Of a stretch of DNA of 64,000 nucleotides, positions 1-8,882 are shown in pieces. Source of the stretch: Actinopolyspora biskrensis (GTDB taxonomy: Bacteria > Actinomycetota > Actinomycetes > Mycobacteriales > Pseudonocardiaceae); the NCBI RefSeq assembly GCF_013408175.1, contig NZ_JACBYW010000002.1, positions 62,001 through 126,000 of the forward strand. The letters run 5' to 3'. The notes under the pieces were generated by a model. The model did no database searches. It worked only from the letters and a program-made list of their open reading frames with translations, and was not told the DNA's origin. The translations under genes were made by a program, and so were the position numbers. Numbering within the stretch: the stretch's first letter is position 1; every line of letters starts with the position of its first letter.

Positions 1-1303
1 CGACGGCCCCTCGGTTGCCGAGGAAGGTGTTGTGGAAAACGCGTACCCGGTCGGCGCTCGATATCTTCACCCCGAGCCCCCGGTTCTCGGCGATCAGGTT
101 CGAGGCGATCAGAGCATCCGAGGAGACCTCGTAGAACAGGCCGTGCTTGACGTTGCCTCGCGTGGTGTTGCCCAGGACCGCGGCGTTCGTGCAGCCCAGA
201 TCGCACCACCAGCCCGCCCCGGTGTTGTCGACGAAGGAGTTCCGCCGGACCACCGGTCGCGCGGTACGGGTGATCTTGACGCCCGCGGCTCCGATGGCGG
301 GCCCGCTCAGGGCGAAGTGCTCGCGATTGTTGCGGGTCACGAGATTCCCGCTCATCCGTATCCCGTCCGCCCTGTTGGCCATCATCCCCACGAGCCCGTT
401 GTCGCTGAAGACGTTGTCGACGACCCTCGCGCCGGGGGCGAACACGGCAGCGCCGCTGGATGCCGCCCAGGAGAAGGCGTTGTTCTCCAGGGTGACCTTC
501 GCGGAGTTGACCACGACCATGGCTCCCTCGCGGCCGTACTCCTGCCGCGAGGCGTAGTGGGCCACGCCGATCCCGCGCAGGCTGCTCCCAGCCGCGCGCG
601 GCCCGTCGAACTGGAGCAGCCAGGAACGGGCGGCGGCCTCGACCGTCCTCCCCTCCGGGTCGTTGCCGATCAGCAGTGTTTCCTCGTCCGGGTCGACGAA
701 GAAGGTCCCCTCCGTCACAGCCGCACGCTCGGCCACCTGGCGCAGCGGTTCACCGTCGAGGAAAACCATGTCGGCAAGCCCGGCGTTCGGGTGTCGCGGA
801 TCGATGATCTCCGGGATGAAGCAGTCCCTGCAGAAGTCCGGACTCCAGCCGTCGTGCATCCAGCCCCGACCCGTGCGCTCCCAGGCGTCGACGACTTCGC
901 TGCCCTTCAGCCAGACCCGTTCACCGGGATAGGACCTGATGTGCAGTCTTTTGCGGACCACCCCGATGCTCTCCCGGTAGGTTCCGGAGCGCAGCACGAT
1001 CGTCGCCGCCGGACTCGCCGTGCGCACGGCCTCACCCAGCGTGCGCAGCGGGTCGGAGCGGGTTCCCCGCGCGCCGTCGGTGCCGGAGGTGGAGACGAAG
1101 AGCGCCCCCTCCGGGGCCGGCGGACCCGTGCCGGGAACTTCCGGCAGCGGCGGCGCCCCGGACGGACGCGTCCGCGTGGTCGTGGATCCCGAGTCGTGCT
1201 GCACCCAGGTCCCGGAGACGAGCACAGCGGCGCAGACGACGAGGACCCCCAGCACACGTGCACCGCGTCGATGACCACCGGAAGGGGGTGTTCGCCCGAA
1301 CAT
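1..1303 (-). CDS. Membrane-anchored or secreted right-handed beta-helix protein (C-terminus cut by window edge)
   Basis: This reading frame runs off the left edge, so only the first 434 residues are visible. It starts with a short basic stretch and one hydrophobic segment (about residues 16-32, signal peptide or anchor), then a Ser/Pro/Thr linker. From about residue 55 comes the entry sequence typical of pectate-lyase-like parallel beta-helix proteins (FVSTSGTDGARGTRSDPLRT, then IVLRSGTYRE). Later repeats carry the Asn-rich turns of such helices (VTLENNAF, ARVVDNVFSDNG, PVVRRNSFVDNTG, ALIASNLIAENRG). Start ATG at 1303 is preceded by GGTGGA at good spacing. The gene lies 72 bp after the cytidylyltransferase on the same strand and probably belongs to that operon. 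A surface polysaccharide-binding or -modifying role is inference; no catalytic residues were identified. Confidence 0.8.
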   Translation of the reverse strand, partial: MFGRTPPSGGHRRGARVLGVLVVCAAVLVSGTWVQHDSGSTTTRTRPSGAPPLPEVPGTGPPAPEGALFVSTSGTDGARGTRSDPLRTLGEAVRTASPAATIVLRSGTYRESIGVVRKRLHIRSYPGERVWLKGSEVVDAWERTGRGWMHDGWSPDFCRDCFIPEIIDPRHPNAGLADMVFLDGEPLRQVAERAAVTEGTFFVDPDEETLLIGNDPEGRTVEAAARSWLLQFDGPRAAGSSLRGIGVAHYASRQEYGREGAMVVVNSAKVTLENNAFSWAASSGAAVFAPGARVVDNVFSDNGLVGMMANRADGIRMSGNLVTRNNREHFALSGPAIGAAGVKITRTARPVVRRNSFVDNTGAGWWCDLGCTNAAVLGNTTRGNVKHGLFYEVSSDALIASNLIAENRGLGVKISSADRVRVFHNTFLGNRGAV

Positions 1304-1375
1304 ACGATTCCACCGTTTCGTCTTCTCGGTGTCCGGTGTGGTCCCCGCGTTCGCAGCGGATCGGACGCTTCTGGG

Positions 1376-1798
1376 TCATTCCGACACGGACAACCTGGTG
1401 CGAAGCAGCGTGGTCGACACGTGCCCCGTGTAGGGAAAGTACACGATTCCGACGCCGACGCTTTCGAGCTTGGACTCCATCTCGCGCGCGCGTTCCGTCC
1501 CCCTCCAGTCGTCGCCCTTGAACAGCACGTGGAATCCGACCCGTTGCCAGGTGAGGTACTTGTCGACGTGCGGATCGGCGATGGCCTGGTCGACGTACCT
1601 GATGCTGGACACGATCTCCAGCCGCTGGTCGAACGGGATCACGGGGTGTTTGGCCTTCGCGCTCAGCACCACTTCGTCGGTGGCCACTCCGGCTACGAGC
1701 AGGTCGCACTCCGAGCGGGCGCGTTCGAGGACCCGCAGGTGCCCTATGTGGAACATGTCGTAGGCACCGGGCGCGTAGCCGACAACGGGCCTGCTCAC
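1376..1798 (-). CDS. Small cytidylyltransferase-family protein (glycerol-3-phosphate or ethanolamine-phosphate cytidylyltransferase-like)
   Basis: This 140-residue protein is a single nucleotidyltransferase domain. It has the HIGH nucleotide-binding motif at residues 17-20 (GAYDMFHIGHLRVLERA) and a C-terminal VSTTLLRTRL, matching the second CTP-binding motif (RTxGISTT-like) of TagD and phosphoethanolamine cytidylyltransferases. Family members make a CDP-activated small alcohol from CTP. The frame is open further upstream, but a GTG at 1798 overlaps the stop of the CDP-alcohol phosphotransferase by 4 bp (GTGA) and gives the expected family length, so that start was chosen. Pairing with a CDP-alcohol phosphotransferase suggests that one makes the CDP-alcohol and the other transfers it. 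The actual alcohol cannot be read from sequence. Confidence 0.85.
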   Translation of the reverse strand: MSRPVVGYAPGAYDMFHIGHLRVLERARSECDLLVAGVATDEVVLSAKAKHPVIPFDQRLEIVSSIRYVDQAIADPHVDKYLTWQRVGFHVLFKGDDWRGTERAREMESKLESVGVGIVYFPYTGHVSTTLLRTRLSVSE

Positions 1799-2577
1799 GG
1801 TTCTCCCCCGTTCGCGGTCAACCGCTTCGCCCGGAGAAACCATCCGGGCAGTGCCGCGCAGGCGAACAACGTCTGGGCCAGGAACAGTGCCGTGTAGACA
1901 GCGGTGAAGGCGAGATGAGCTCCGAACAGCACGAAGGCCAGACACAGGACCCCGTAGTCGGTGGGCGAAACCAGCAGGGAACGCCAGACCGAAGGGGCCG
2001 TGCCGTTCGCGGGTCCAGTGGTGGCGTGCAGCTTCCGGAGCTGTTCGTTGAGGATCATCGTGAAGAAGAGGACGCTCTCCACGACGGTGAAACCGAGGGG
2101 GACCAGTAACCACCAGTCGGGCTGATCACCGAAGCGGTACGCGGAAACCAGCACGGCCGAATGCAGCATCGGGATCTTCGCGCTGTCCACGACGTGATCC
2201 AGCCATTCCCCCGAGGGGTGCCCGCCGCCGCGAAGTCTGGCCAGCTGCCCGTCAGCCGAGTCGAGGGCGTAACCGAGCAGCAGTGCCGCGGCCACCCCCG
2301 CTCCGAGAGCCGAGGAGGGGGGCAGGAGCGCCAGCGCGAGAATTCCGGCGAGGGTGCACAACGCGCTCACGAGGGTGACCTCGTTGGGAGTCCTGCCCGC
2401 GAGGTGGGCGACGGCGGCCAGGTAGCCCCCGGCCCCGCGATTGACGAACCGTGAATACGCGGGCGCGCCCCGCGCCGACTTCTGCGCGGTGGGAAGTCGG
2501 CGAAGTATCGTCCCGAACGTGGGATTCGTGTGATCCGCCTCGGGCGGGGACCCACACCTCGGGGTGGAACCGCGCAC
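1795..2577 (-). CDS. CDP-alcohol phosphatidyltransferase family membrane enzyme
   Basis: This 260-residue membrane protein carries the complete family signature D-x2-DG-x2-AR-x8-G-x3-D-x3-D (from LDSADGQLARLRGG to EWLDHVVD), which binds CDP-alcohol and divalent metal. Several hydrophobic segments precede and follow it (NEVTLVSALCTLAGILALAL, ALGAGVAAALLLGYAL, PLGFTVVESVLFFTMIL, LCLAFVLFGAHLAFTAVYTA). Start GTG 2577 is supported by AAGGAGGT at 2581-2588. It is first in a leftward operon with the cytidylyltransferase, so the product may be an inositol-, glycerol- or ethanolamine-phosphate modified lipid or polysaccharide. It is about as long as phosphatidylinositol-phosphate synthases, but its neighbours argue for an envelope-glycan role rather than core phospholipid synthesis. 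Substrate not determined. Confidence 0.88.
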   Translation of the reverse strand: MRGSTPRCGSPPEADHTNPTFGTILRRLPTAQKSARGAPAYSRFVNRGAGGYLAAVAHLAGRTPNEVTLVSALCTLAGILALALLPPSSALGAGVAAALLLGYALDSADGQLARLRGGGHPSGEWLDHVVDSAKIPMLHSAVLVSAYRFGDQPDWWLLVPLGFTVVESVLFFTMILNEQLRKLHATTGPANGTAPSVWRSLLVSPTDYGVLCLAFVLFGAHLAFTAVYTALFLAQTLFACAALPGWFLRAKRLTANGGEP

Positions 2578-2962
2578 GGAACCTCCTTCGTCGATGGTAC
2601 CTGCGGATGCCCGGAGAGGTATTCATCCCTTCTGGACCGAGCACCGTTGTCGGACCGGTGCTTTCGGTGCCGATCTTTCTCGGACCGCGCCGCTGCGGTG
2701 TTTCGTCCCGTCGGGACGGACAATCCTCGGGAACGAACTCCCGGAGGCGTTCTGGTGATCGTCGAGTGATCGCGGTTCGTTACAGCGTTATCGTAATCGT
2801 CGTGCTCACCCCGGGGATCCGTACCGTGACACGAGCCCTCCGGGCGTGTTCTCCGAGAGGCCGACCGCGGAAGTGCTGTCCCGTCCCGCTCGTCGCGGCC
2901 GGTGACCACCCGACGCCGTCGATCCCGGGGAGCCGGTCGGGACCGTGTCGAATGGAGCTGCG
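2578..2962. other. Divergent intergenic region of the polysaccharide locus
   Basis: 385 bp without a convincing gene lie between the divergently read CDP-alcohol phosphotransferase and the Wzz-like gene, so promoters for both should be here. It holds a short perfect inverted repeat (GTCCC-gtc-GGGAC near 2707-2719) and one locally AT-richer stretch (about 2770-2800, around GTTACAGCGTTATCGTAATC) that could be a promoter or operator. No -35/-10 pair was clear enough to call. Confidence 0.5.
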
Positions 2963-4492
2963 ATGAACGAACTTTTGCCGGCCCCGAACATAGTCGGTGC
3001 GTTGTGGCGGTACCGGTGGAGTTCGCTCGTCGTGGTCGTCGGGACGGTGCTGGTCAGCGTTCTGGTCGCTCTGACGGTGGGCAGTGCCGGCGCCGCCCAG
3101 GCGCGCATCGTGCTCAAGTCCCCCGACTCCGTCGAGGCACTCGGCTACGAGGTGACCAGCGAATCGGGGTTCGTGCGTTACGTGAACCAGCGGGCGCTGT
3201 TCGTGACCTCGGATCGCGTTCTCGAGTCGGCGCGGAAGCGGCTGGAGGCCCCCGAGTCGATCGAGGAGTTACGCGAGGCGGTGGAGGCCGAGGCCTCGGA
3301 CAACGGTGACTCGGTCGTCGTGCGGGTCGACATCGGCGGTGCCGCGCGGTCGGCCGAGATCGCCAATGCGGTCGTGGCCGCCTATCAGCGCGAGTCCGAG
3401 TCCGAAGTGACGAGCGCGGCGGAGAAGGCGCTGGAGAGCCTGCGTTCCCGGCGCGCGGAGCTCGTGGAGGGGAACGGGGACTCCCCCGGGGCGGCGTCCA
3501 GCGGCACCGTCAGCGAGCTGGACCAGCGCATTACCGCGATCAACATATCCGCCGAGCAGTTCGGTGATGGTGTGTCCTTCACGGACAAGGCCGTCACGGA
3601 TTCCTCGGGTGTGCTCACCGTGCTGCTGCGCGACGCGCTCGTCGGGCTGGCCGTCGGCCTGCTGCTGGCCGCCACGGTCGCCTGGGCCCGCGCGGACCGC
3701 AATCGCAGGGTCCGGGACGCGGCCGATCTGACCAGGCTCTCCGACGAGCCGCTTCTCGGGGAGATCGAAGCGCTGGGCGAGGGGGCCTCCGCGCGACTGC
3801 ACAACCTCGTGGTTCCGCCGCTCGGCTCCTACCGCTTGGTGGCTTCGGTGCTGCGGAACACGGTGCGGGGTGGACTGGTGGCCGTTACCGGTGTCTCCAC
3901 CGGGGACGGTGCTACCACCACGGTCCTGCAAGTGGCCGGAGCCGCGGCTCGGGACGGTCTGCGGGTCCTCGTCGTCGACGCGGCGGTGCGGACCAGGGAA
4001 CTCTCGCACAGCGTCGCGCTGCAGAACGACTGGTACGGAATGGCCCCCATAGCCGCCGGAGCGGCCACCGTGCACGCCTCCACGCGGGTGATCGAGGTGG
4101 GGCCGGGAATAGAGTTCCGGGTCGTGCCCGCGGGCCGTGCCGGTGAGGGGGCCCCGGACTACTTCCGGTCCTCCCTGCTGCGGCGGGCGATGGTGGAGGC
4201 GCGCGGCGGATACGACCTCGTGCTCGTCGACCTGCCGCCGCTGGAGAACGCTCCCGAGGTGAGCGCTTTGATACCGGCTGCCGACGGTGTCGTGCTCACC
4301 GTGCGCCGGGAACGGTCGGTGGCCGCCTGGCGCAGGGCGCGGGAGCGGATCGAGCTGCTCGGAGGCAAGGTCGCCGGGCACGTGTTCACCTTCGCCGCGC
4401 ACGGTTCCCCCGATACCTCGGCGGAGAGCGCGCAGAGCGGCGAGTCGCGGGCTCGGGTGGCGGCGCCTCCCATGGGCCGGGGCGACCGGTGA
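2963..4492 (+). CDS. Wzz/chain-length determinant protein fused to a degenerate BY-kinase-like ATPase domain
   Basis: This 509-residue protein has an N-terminal helix (about 20-42), a long extracytoplasmic region with coiled-coil character, a second helix (about 222-244) and a cytoplasmic P-loop-type domain. That is the layout of polysaccharide co-polymerase/BY-kinases that set polymer length. The ATPase half keeps a Walker A' equivalent (LRVLVVDAAVR) and Walker B (DLVLVDLPPL), but Walker A reads GVSTGDGATTT (310-320): the invariant Lys is Ala317. There is no C-terminal Tyr cluster. Catalytic activity is therefore doubtful. ATG 2963 was chosen because GGAG lies 6 bp upstream; a GTG at 2945 in frame has no such site. 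The stop overlaps the start of the flippase gene by 4 bp. Confidence 0.85.
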   Translation: MNELLPAPNIVGALWRYRWSSLVVVVGTVLVSVLVALTVGSAGAAQARIVLKSPDSVEALGYEVTSESGFVRYVNQRALFVTSDRVLESARKRLEAPESIEELREAVEAEASDNGDSVVVRVDIGGAARSAEIANAVVAAYQRESESEVTSAAEKALESLRSRRAELVEGNGDSPGAASSGTVSELDQRITAINISAEQFGDGVSFTDKAVTDSSGVLTVLLRDALVGLAVGLLLAATVAWARADRNRRVRDAADLTRLSDEPLLGEIEALGEGASARLHNLVVPPLGSYRLVASVLRNTVRGGLVAVTGVSTGDGATTTVLQVAGAAARDGLRVLVVDAAVRTRELSHSVALQNDWYGMAPIAAGAATVHASTRVIEVGPGIEFRVVPAGRAGEGAPDYFRSSLLRRAMVEARGGYDLVLVDLPPLENAPEVSALIPAADGVVLTVRRERSVAAWRRARERIELLGGKVAGHVFTFAAHGSPDTSAESAQSGESRARVAAPPMGRGDR

Positions 4493-5745
4493 CTCCCGCG
4501 AGACGTGGCGGAGTGTTCGGGAAGGTCGCGGGTGACGGTGTGGCCGGGATCCTGTCCCAGGCGGCGACCGCGGCCGCGAGCTTCGCGGTGCAGCTGGTGG
4601 CCGCGGGGACCCTGGGGCTCTCCGACTACGGTGTTTTCGCGTTGCTGCTGGCCATGCTGGTCGGAGCCAACGCGCTCCACGTCGGGTTCGTGTGCGACGG
4701 CTTCACCGTCTTCGACCGGCACGACCCCGGTTACCGGTCGAGTCTGGTCACCGGAGCCCTGCTGGTCATGGGAGCGTGCGTGCTCTGTGCCGTGGTGCTC
4801 GCCTCGACCGCGTCACGGGACGGCCCGTGGCTGGTCGCGGTGTACGCGGTGCTGGTGGTCTGCAGGCTGCTCGCGGAGACCGTCCGCAGGATCTTCGTGG
4901 CCAGGGTGAATTTCGGTTCGCTGCTGAGCAACGATCTGTGCTGTCTGTCGGTGACCCTGCTCGCGCTTGCGGTGGCACCAGCGTTGTTCGGGGAGCCGAA
5001 CCCGACGATGCTCTTCGGGGTGATGTGCTGCGGCGCGCTCGCCACGATCCTCACGGGGCTGGTGCAGCTGCCGGGGGAGGAGCGCGGTCGCCTGCGTCCC
5101 GGGGTTCGGGAGTTCCCGAAACTGGCCGGATTCGCGGTGTGGCGTGCGCTGCAGGCGGGACTGCGCCCGATGACCCTGCTGGCGGTGCGGCTGCTGGTGG
5201 CCGGCGCGGTCTCCACGGCCGCTGTCGGCGTGCTCGAACTGGCACGGTTGGTCGTCGCGCCGGTACAGGTGCTGATCAACGGGTCGGGAAGTCTGCTGCT
5301 CGGCAAAATAGCGGCTCGGGAGCGTTCCGGTGACGAGCGTGATCCGGCGGTGCTGGGGAAGGCTTCCCGGGCACTGGTGTTCGCGACTGTCGTCTGTGGA
5401 GGGGTGCTGGGCGGTGTGGCTCTCGTGCTGGTTCCCCCCGTGCTCGGCAAGTCGCTCGATCCGGTGTTGGTCTTCGGGTGGGTGGCCTACCAGGTGACCT
5501 GGGCCGCCGGGCTGCCCTACGTCACCGAGATCGTGGCCCGCCGCGCGTCGCGCCGAGTTTTCCGGATTCGGCTCGTGGACTCGCTGGTGGGGCTGGTCCT
5601 GACGGTCGCGGCGGTGTCGGTGGGGGCGACCGTCGTCGTGCTGCCGTCACTGCTGGCGCTGGGAGGGATCTACACGGTGTACGTGGCGCGTTCCGCGGTG
5701 CTCGGGCAGCGATTCCTGCGCACGGACGAGGTCAGCCGGTGTTGA
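4489..5745 (+). CDS. Polysaccharide/lipid-linked oligosaccharide flippase (Wzx/MATE-like membrane protein)
   Basis: This 418-residue protein is almost entirely hydrophobic, with about 11-12 predicted helices. The N-terminal half (AGILSQAATAAASFAVQLVA, GLSDYGVFALLLAML) resembles polysaccharide biosynthesis flippases of the MOP superfamily, which move undecaprenyl-linked repeat units across the membrane. Start GTG 4489 overlaps the Wzz-like stop (GTGA), so the two are translationally coupled. Wzz plus Wzx side by side is typical of a Wzy-dependent capsule or exopolysaccharide locus. The polymerase and glycosyltransferases are not in the window and may lie left of it. The distinction from a lantibiotic- or teichoic-type flippase cannot be made here. 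Confidence 0.82.
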   Translation: MTPARRGGVFGKVAGDGVAGILSQAATAAASFAVQLVAAGTLGLSDYGVFALLLAMLVGANALHVGFVCDGFTVFDRHDPGYRSSLVTGALLVMGACVLCAVVLASTASRDGPWLVAVYAVLVVCRLLAETVRRIFVARVNFGSLLSNDLCCLSVTLLALAVAPALFGEPNPTMLFGVMCCGALATILTGLVQLPGEERGRLRPGVREFPKLAGFAVWRALQAGLRPMTLLAVRLLVAGAVSTAAVGVLELARLVVAPVQVLINGSGSLLLGKIAARERSGDERDPAVLGKASRALVFATVVCGGVLGGVALVLVPPVLGKSLDPVLVFGWVAYQVTWAAGLPYVTEIVARRASRRVFRIRLVDSLVGLVLTVAAVSVGATVVVLPSLLALGGIYTVYVARSAVLGQRFLRTDEVSRC

Positions 5746-5775
5746 ACCCTCGCGCCCCCGCGGGGCGCCCCGGCG

Positions 5776-5818
5776 GATGGGCCCGTCCCCGGGCTGTTCG
5801 TCCGGGGGCGAGCCCATC
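5776..5818 (+). terminator. Interrupted stem-loop after the flippase gene
   Basis: GATGGGC at 5776-5782 pairs with GCCCATC at 5812-5818, and the inner CCCCGG pairs with CCGGGG, giving a long hairpin with one internal loop about 30 bp after the stop. No T-tract follows, so it may be a weak or factor-assisted terminator or simply GC-rich secondary structure. Confidence 0.4.
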
Positions 5819-5978
5819 GCGAGGCGGTTCGGCCCGGCTCACTGGTGCTTTCCCGTCGTGCGGACGACCGGTGTGGTGCTTCGGCGCCGGTGGCACCGGA
5901 ACGACCACGTCGCCAGCGTGAGCAGGCGGGAGGTTCCGCCGGCCGAACAACCGCGCCGGCCGGAGTGGAAAACCTCGA

Positions 5979-6524
5979 TCAGTGCGCGTAGGTGGGGGTG
6001 ATGATTCCCCGTCCCACGGCGTGGAAGGCGAGCATGAAGTTGACCACGGCCGGAGTCGCGTCCTCGTCGACTCCGAGGTTCTCGCTGTCCACCGCGGTGA
6101 CCGCGAAGTAGTAGCGGTGCGGCCGGTCACCCTCCGGCGGGGCCGCCCCGCCGAAGGCGCGTTCTCCCATGTCGTTGCGTACGTGGAAGGAGCCCGCCGG
6201 GATCCCGTTGCCGCTGCGGTCTCCCGCGCCCGTGGCCAGTTCGGTGACGGAGGCGGGGACGTCGACGAGGACCCAGTGCCAGAACCCGCCCGGAATGGGG
6301 GCGTCCGGGTCGAAGCAGGTCACGACGAAGCTCTTCGTGCTCTCCGGGAAACCGTGCCAGGAAAGCTGCGGCGAGATGTTGCTTCCACCCGCCCCCATGC
6401 CGTCGAAGGCCTGCGCCTTGGACATGGGCCGGCCGTCCGTCACGTCCGTGGAGCTGACCGTGAAGGAGGGTATCTCGGGAAGCAGGCTGTACGGATCGGG
6501 ATCGATGGGACGCTCTAGGCTCAT
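5979..6524 (-). CDS. YbhB/YbcL-family (PEBP, Raf-kinase-inhibitor-like) protein
   Basis: This 181-residue cytosolic protein matches the phosphatidylethanolamine-binding protein fold. The ligand-pocket motif is [14 protein letters not shown] (residues 71-84), with [12 protein letters not shown] before it, a central [16 protein letters not shown] and the later [12 protein letters not shown]. Bacterial members are about 150-180 residues; their function is uncertain (ligand or small-molecule binding). ATG 6524 was preferred over an upstream in-frame start because AGGGGAGGG lies just before it. It stands alone, with a gap of more than 220 bp on each side. Confidence 0.9.
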   Translation of the reverse strand: MSLERPIDPDPYSLLPEIPSFTVSSTDVTDGRPMSKAQAFDGMGAGGSNISPQLSWHGFPESTKSFVVTCFDPDAPIPGGFWHWVLVDVPASVTELATGAGDRSGNGIPAGSFHVRNDMGERAFGGAAPPEGDRPHRYYFAVTAVDSENLGVDEDATPAVVNFMLAFHAVGRGIITPTYAH

Positions 6525-6751
6525 GGACCCTCCCCTTTTCTCGTCGATCGGAGTTCGGTGCGCCTCGGCCGTCCCCCACGTGGAGAGATCGACCGACTCC
6601 ACTCTATTGACGTGTTCCGGGTGCCGTCCTTCGGGGATTCCCAGCCGGTGCCGAGTCCATTCGCGAGCGCACCGCGCCGTGTTCCGGGGGTGTCGCCGTT
6701 CGTGCGGAAAGCTCGGACCCCGGGCGCGCGGAGCGGACCGCGGTCCGGTGC

Positions 6752-7591
6752 TCAGTGGGGCGAGATGGTCACAGCCAGTGCTCCGGGGCCCACGTTGGCT
6801 CCGATGGCGGTGCTCACCTGGGTCTGAACGAACTCCTCACCGCGGGGGAGCTTCCCCCGCAGCGCGGACAGCAGCTCCTCCGCGTCGTTCGGGGCGGCGA
6901 AGTGTTCCACCGCCACGTCCACGGGGGCGTCGCCGGCCAGCTCCACCGCTCGGTCCACCGCCTTCCCCACCGCTCGCTCGGAACCGAGTACTTTGTCCAT
7001 TGGCTCGACCTCGCCGTCACGTACCGTCAACAGCGGCTTGACCGACATCTTGGAGCCGAAGTAGGCGGCGGTCTTGCCGATGTAACCCGCCCTGTGCAGG
7101 TACTCGAGGCTGTCGATGTAGATGATCACCTGGGTCTGCGCGGCACGTTTCTGCGCCGTGGCGCACACCTCGGCGGGAGAGCCCCCCGCCGCGGCCGTCC
7201 GGGCACCGGCAAGCGCCGCGAAGCCGAGGGCCATTCCGGAGGACTGGCTGTCCACGATGTGCACCGGGGTCGGAACGTGGGTCGACGCTTGGAGGGCCGC
7301 TTGGGTGGCGGGGGAGAGCCTGCTGGACAGGTGGAGCGAGACGACGGCGGTCGCCGAGTCGTGCCATGCCTGTTGGTAGGCCTGCAACAGGGCGTCGGGG
7401 GCCGGTGCCTTGGCCTCGACCGGGACTCCGTTCCGCATGGCACGCAACAGCCAGTCGGTGGACACGTGGGTTTCCCGGGTGAGCTCGTCGCCGACTCGCA
7501 GCTGCATGCTGGCCACCGAGATCCCCCAGCGCGCGGCCAGGTCCTGGGGGAGTGATGCCGTCGAGTCGGTCACGATCGCCACATGTTGCAC
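6752..7591 (-). CDS. DegV-family fatty-acid-binding protein
   Basis: This 279-residue protein has the DegV hallmarks: an N-terminal [12 protein letters not shown] (residues 4-15), a central [24 protein letters not shown] and [20 protein letters not shown], with [17 protein letters not shown] in the second domain. DegV proteins bind fatty acids; in Firmicutes the related FakB subunit presents them to the kinase FakA. No FakA-like gene is adjacent, so a FakB role is open. The GTG at 7591 lies 7 nt after TAATCT on the same strand and has no clear Shine-Dalgarno sequence, consistent with a leaderless transcript. Confidence 0.9.
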   Translation of the reverse strand: MQHVAIVTDSTASLPQDLAARWGISVASMQLRVGDELTRETHVSTDWLLRAMRNGVPVEAKAPAPDALLQAYQQAWHDSATAVVSLHLSSRLSPATQAALQASTHVPTPVHIVDSQSSGMALGFAALAGARTAAAGGSPAEVCATAQKRAAQTQVIIYIDSLEYLHRAGYIGKTAAYFGSKMSVKPLLTVRDGEVEPMDKVLGSERAVGKAVDRAVELAGDAPVDVAVEHFAAPNDAEELLSALRGKLPRGEEFVQTQVSTAIGANVGPGALAVTISPH

Positions 7592-7943
7592 GAGATCCAG
7601 ATTAGCGCCTTGGTCGTCCGATCAGGTGACATAGGGGTGAGAGCCCGGTGGTGGTTCGGTTGCGGCTCCGAACCGTCCGAGGGCGGGTGACCTCCGGGAT
7701 TTCGTTCGCTGCAGGTGGGATCACGCTGCGCTGCCAACGGAAATTCTTTCCACACGATCGGGTGGGAAACGTCCACTTTCGGTTCGCTGTCGCGCTTGGT
7801 TCGCGCACGTCGTGGACACTGTCGACAACAGCCCGGTCACGGGAGAGATCGATACCCAGCAGTCCGCGGTGGACCCCGCGGTGGACGGAGCCTCCCGTTC
7901 GGAAGCTCCGCACCATGGTTGGACGGCGACAGGGAGCTGTGAA
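7592..7943. other. Divergent intergenic region between degV and a secreted protease
   Basis: 352 bp without a supported gene. The left end holds the degV -10 element. The middle holds a short AT-rich inverted repeat, GGAAA-ttc-TTTCC (about 7739-7751), of unknown role. The frame of the protease is open upstream to 7812, but the extra residues look unlike a signal peptide, so this stretch is treated as leader. Confidence 0.5.
7599..7604 (-). promoter_or_regulatory. -10 element (TAATCT) for degV, leaderless start
   Basis: TAATCT on the minus strand ends 7 nt before the GTG start, so transcription would begin at or next to the start codon. No good -35 hexamer was seen. Confidence 0.45.
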
Positions 7944-8753
7944 ATGCGACAACGAGTGTGGCGCAATCGTTCCGCGACATTGCTCATCGTCGCCGCGCTG
8001 TGGGTGCTCCTCGTACCCGCGGGCGCGGTCGCTTCCGAGTCCCAGCCCGCGGCGAGCTCCTCGGCCGCCGCGCCGATCGTGGGCGGTGAACCCGCCGAGG
8101 TGGCCGATCACCCGTGGGTGGTTTACCTGGTCGACACCGCGGGCAAGCAGTTCTGCGGTGGCACCATCGCCGCCCCCGACAAGGTGGTCACCGCGGGCCA
8201 CTGCGTGGCCGACCAGCGACCGGACGGGATCCGGGTGGTGGCTGGGCGCACCGACAAGAACACCCAGGCGGGCACGGTGGCCGGTGTCTCCGACATCTGG
8301 GTGCACCCGGAGTACACGGATCCGTACCGGGGAGCCGACGTAGCGGTGCTGACCCTGCGGGATTCGCTTTCCCGGGCGAGCCTGCCGCTGGCGAGCGCCG
8401 AGGACGACGCGCTGTACCGCCCCGGGACGAGAGCCACCGTCCTCGGCTGGGGCGCCACCTCCGAAGGGGGAGGTCCCTCGGACATCCTGCGGAAGGCGAC
8501 GGTGCCGGTCATCGCGGACTCCGAGTGCCGGGCGACCTACGGGAGCAACTTCGTGGCCGGGGCCATGGTCTGCGCCGGGTACGCCGAAGGAGGCGTGGAC
8601 GGTTGCCAGGGTGACTCGGGAGGTCCGCTGGTGGCCGGGGACAAACTCATCGGCGTGGTCTCCTGGGGAATCGGGTGCGCGCGCCCCGGAAAACCGGGCG
8701 TTTACACCGAGGTCGCGAGCTATGCCGACCAAATTCGCGCCCAGCTCTCCTGA
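7944..8753 (+). CDS. Secreted trypsin-like serine protease (S1 family)
   Basis: This 269-residue precursor has a basic start, a hydrophobic signal segment (residues 11-29, ending AGAVA-SES) and a short Ser/Ala-rich propeptide before the activation junction IVGG (45-48). The mature domain shows the full catalytic triad: His86 in TAGHC, Asp in DVAVLTL, and Ser225 in GDSGGP. Asp six residues before the catalytic Ser (VDGCQGDSGGP) predicts trypsin-like cleavage after Lys/Arg. Paired Cys residues (FCGGT/AGHC, CQGDSGGP/GIGCARP) suggest disulfides. ATG 7944 has AGGGAG 7 bp upstream. A paralog lies at 9833-10669, with a LysE exporter between them. Confidence 0.93.
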   Translation: MRQRVWRNRSATLLIVAALWVLLVPAGAVASESQPAASSSAAAPIVGGEPAEVADHPWVVYLVDTAGKQFCGGTIAAPDKVVTAGHCVADQRPDGIRVVAGRTDKNTQAGTVAGVSDIWVHPEYTDPYRGADVAVLTLRDSLSRASLPLASAEDDALYRPGTRATVLGWGATSEGGGPSDILRKATVPVIADSECRATYGSNFVAGAMVCAGYAEGGVDGCQGDSGGPLVAGDKLIGVVSWGIGCARPGKPGVYTEVASYADQIRAQLS

Positions 8754-8882
8754 TCGAGGTTCTCCCGGGCGGCTGCCGCAGCCGGGGCCGGGTGGTCGTT
8801 TCGGCGCCGCCCGCGCCGGGGAGAAACCCGGCCCGCCGTCGGCTCGAGCGGAGAGCTCCAGCGGGACGAGACCTCGCGTGGT

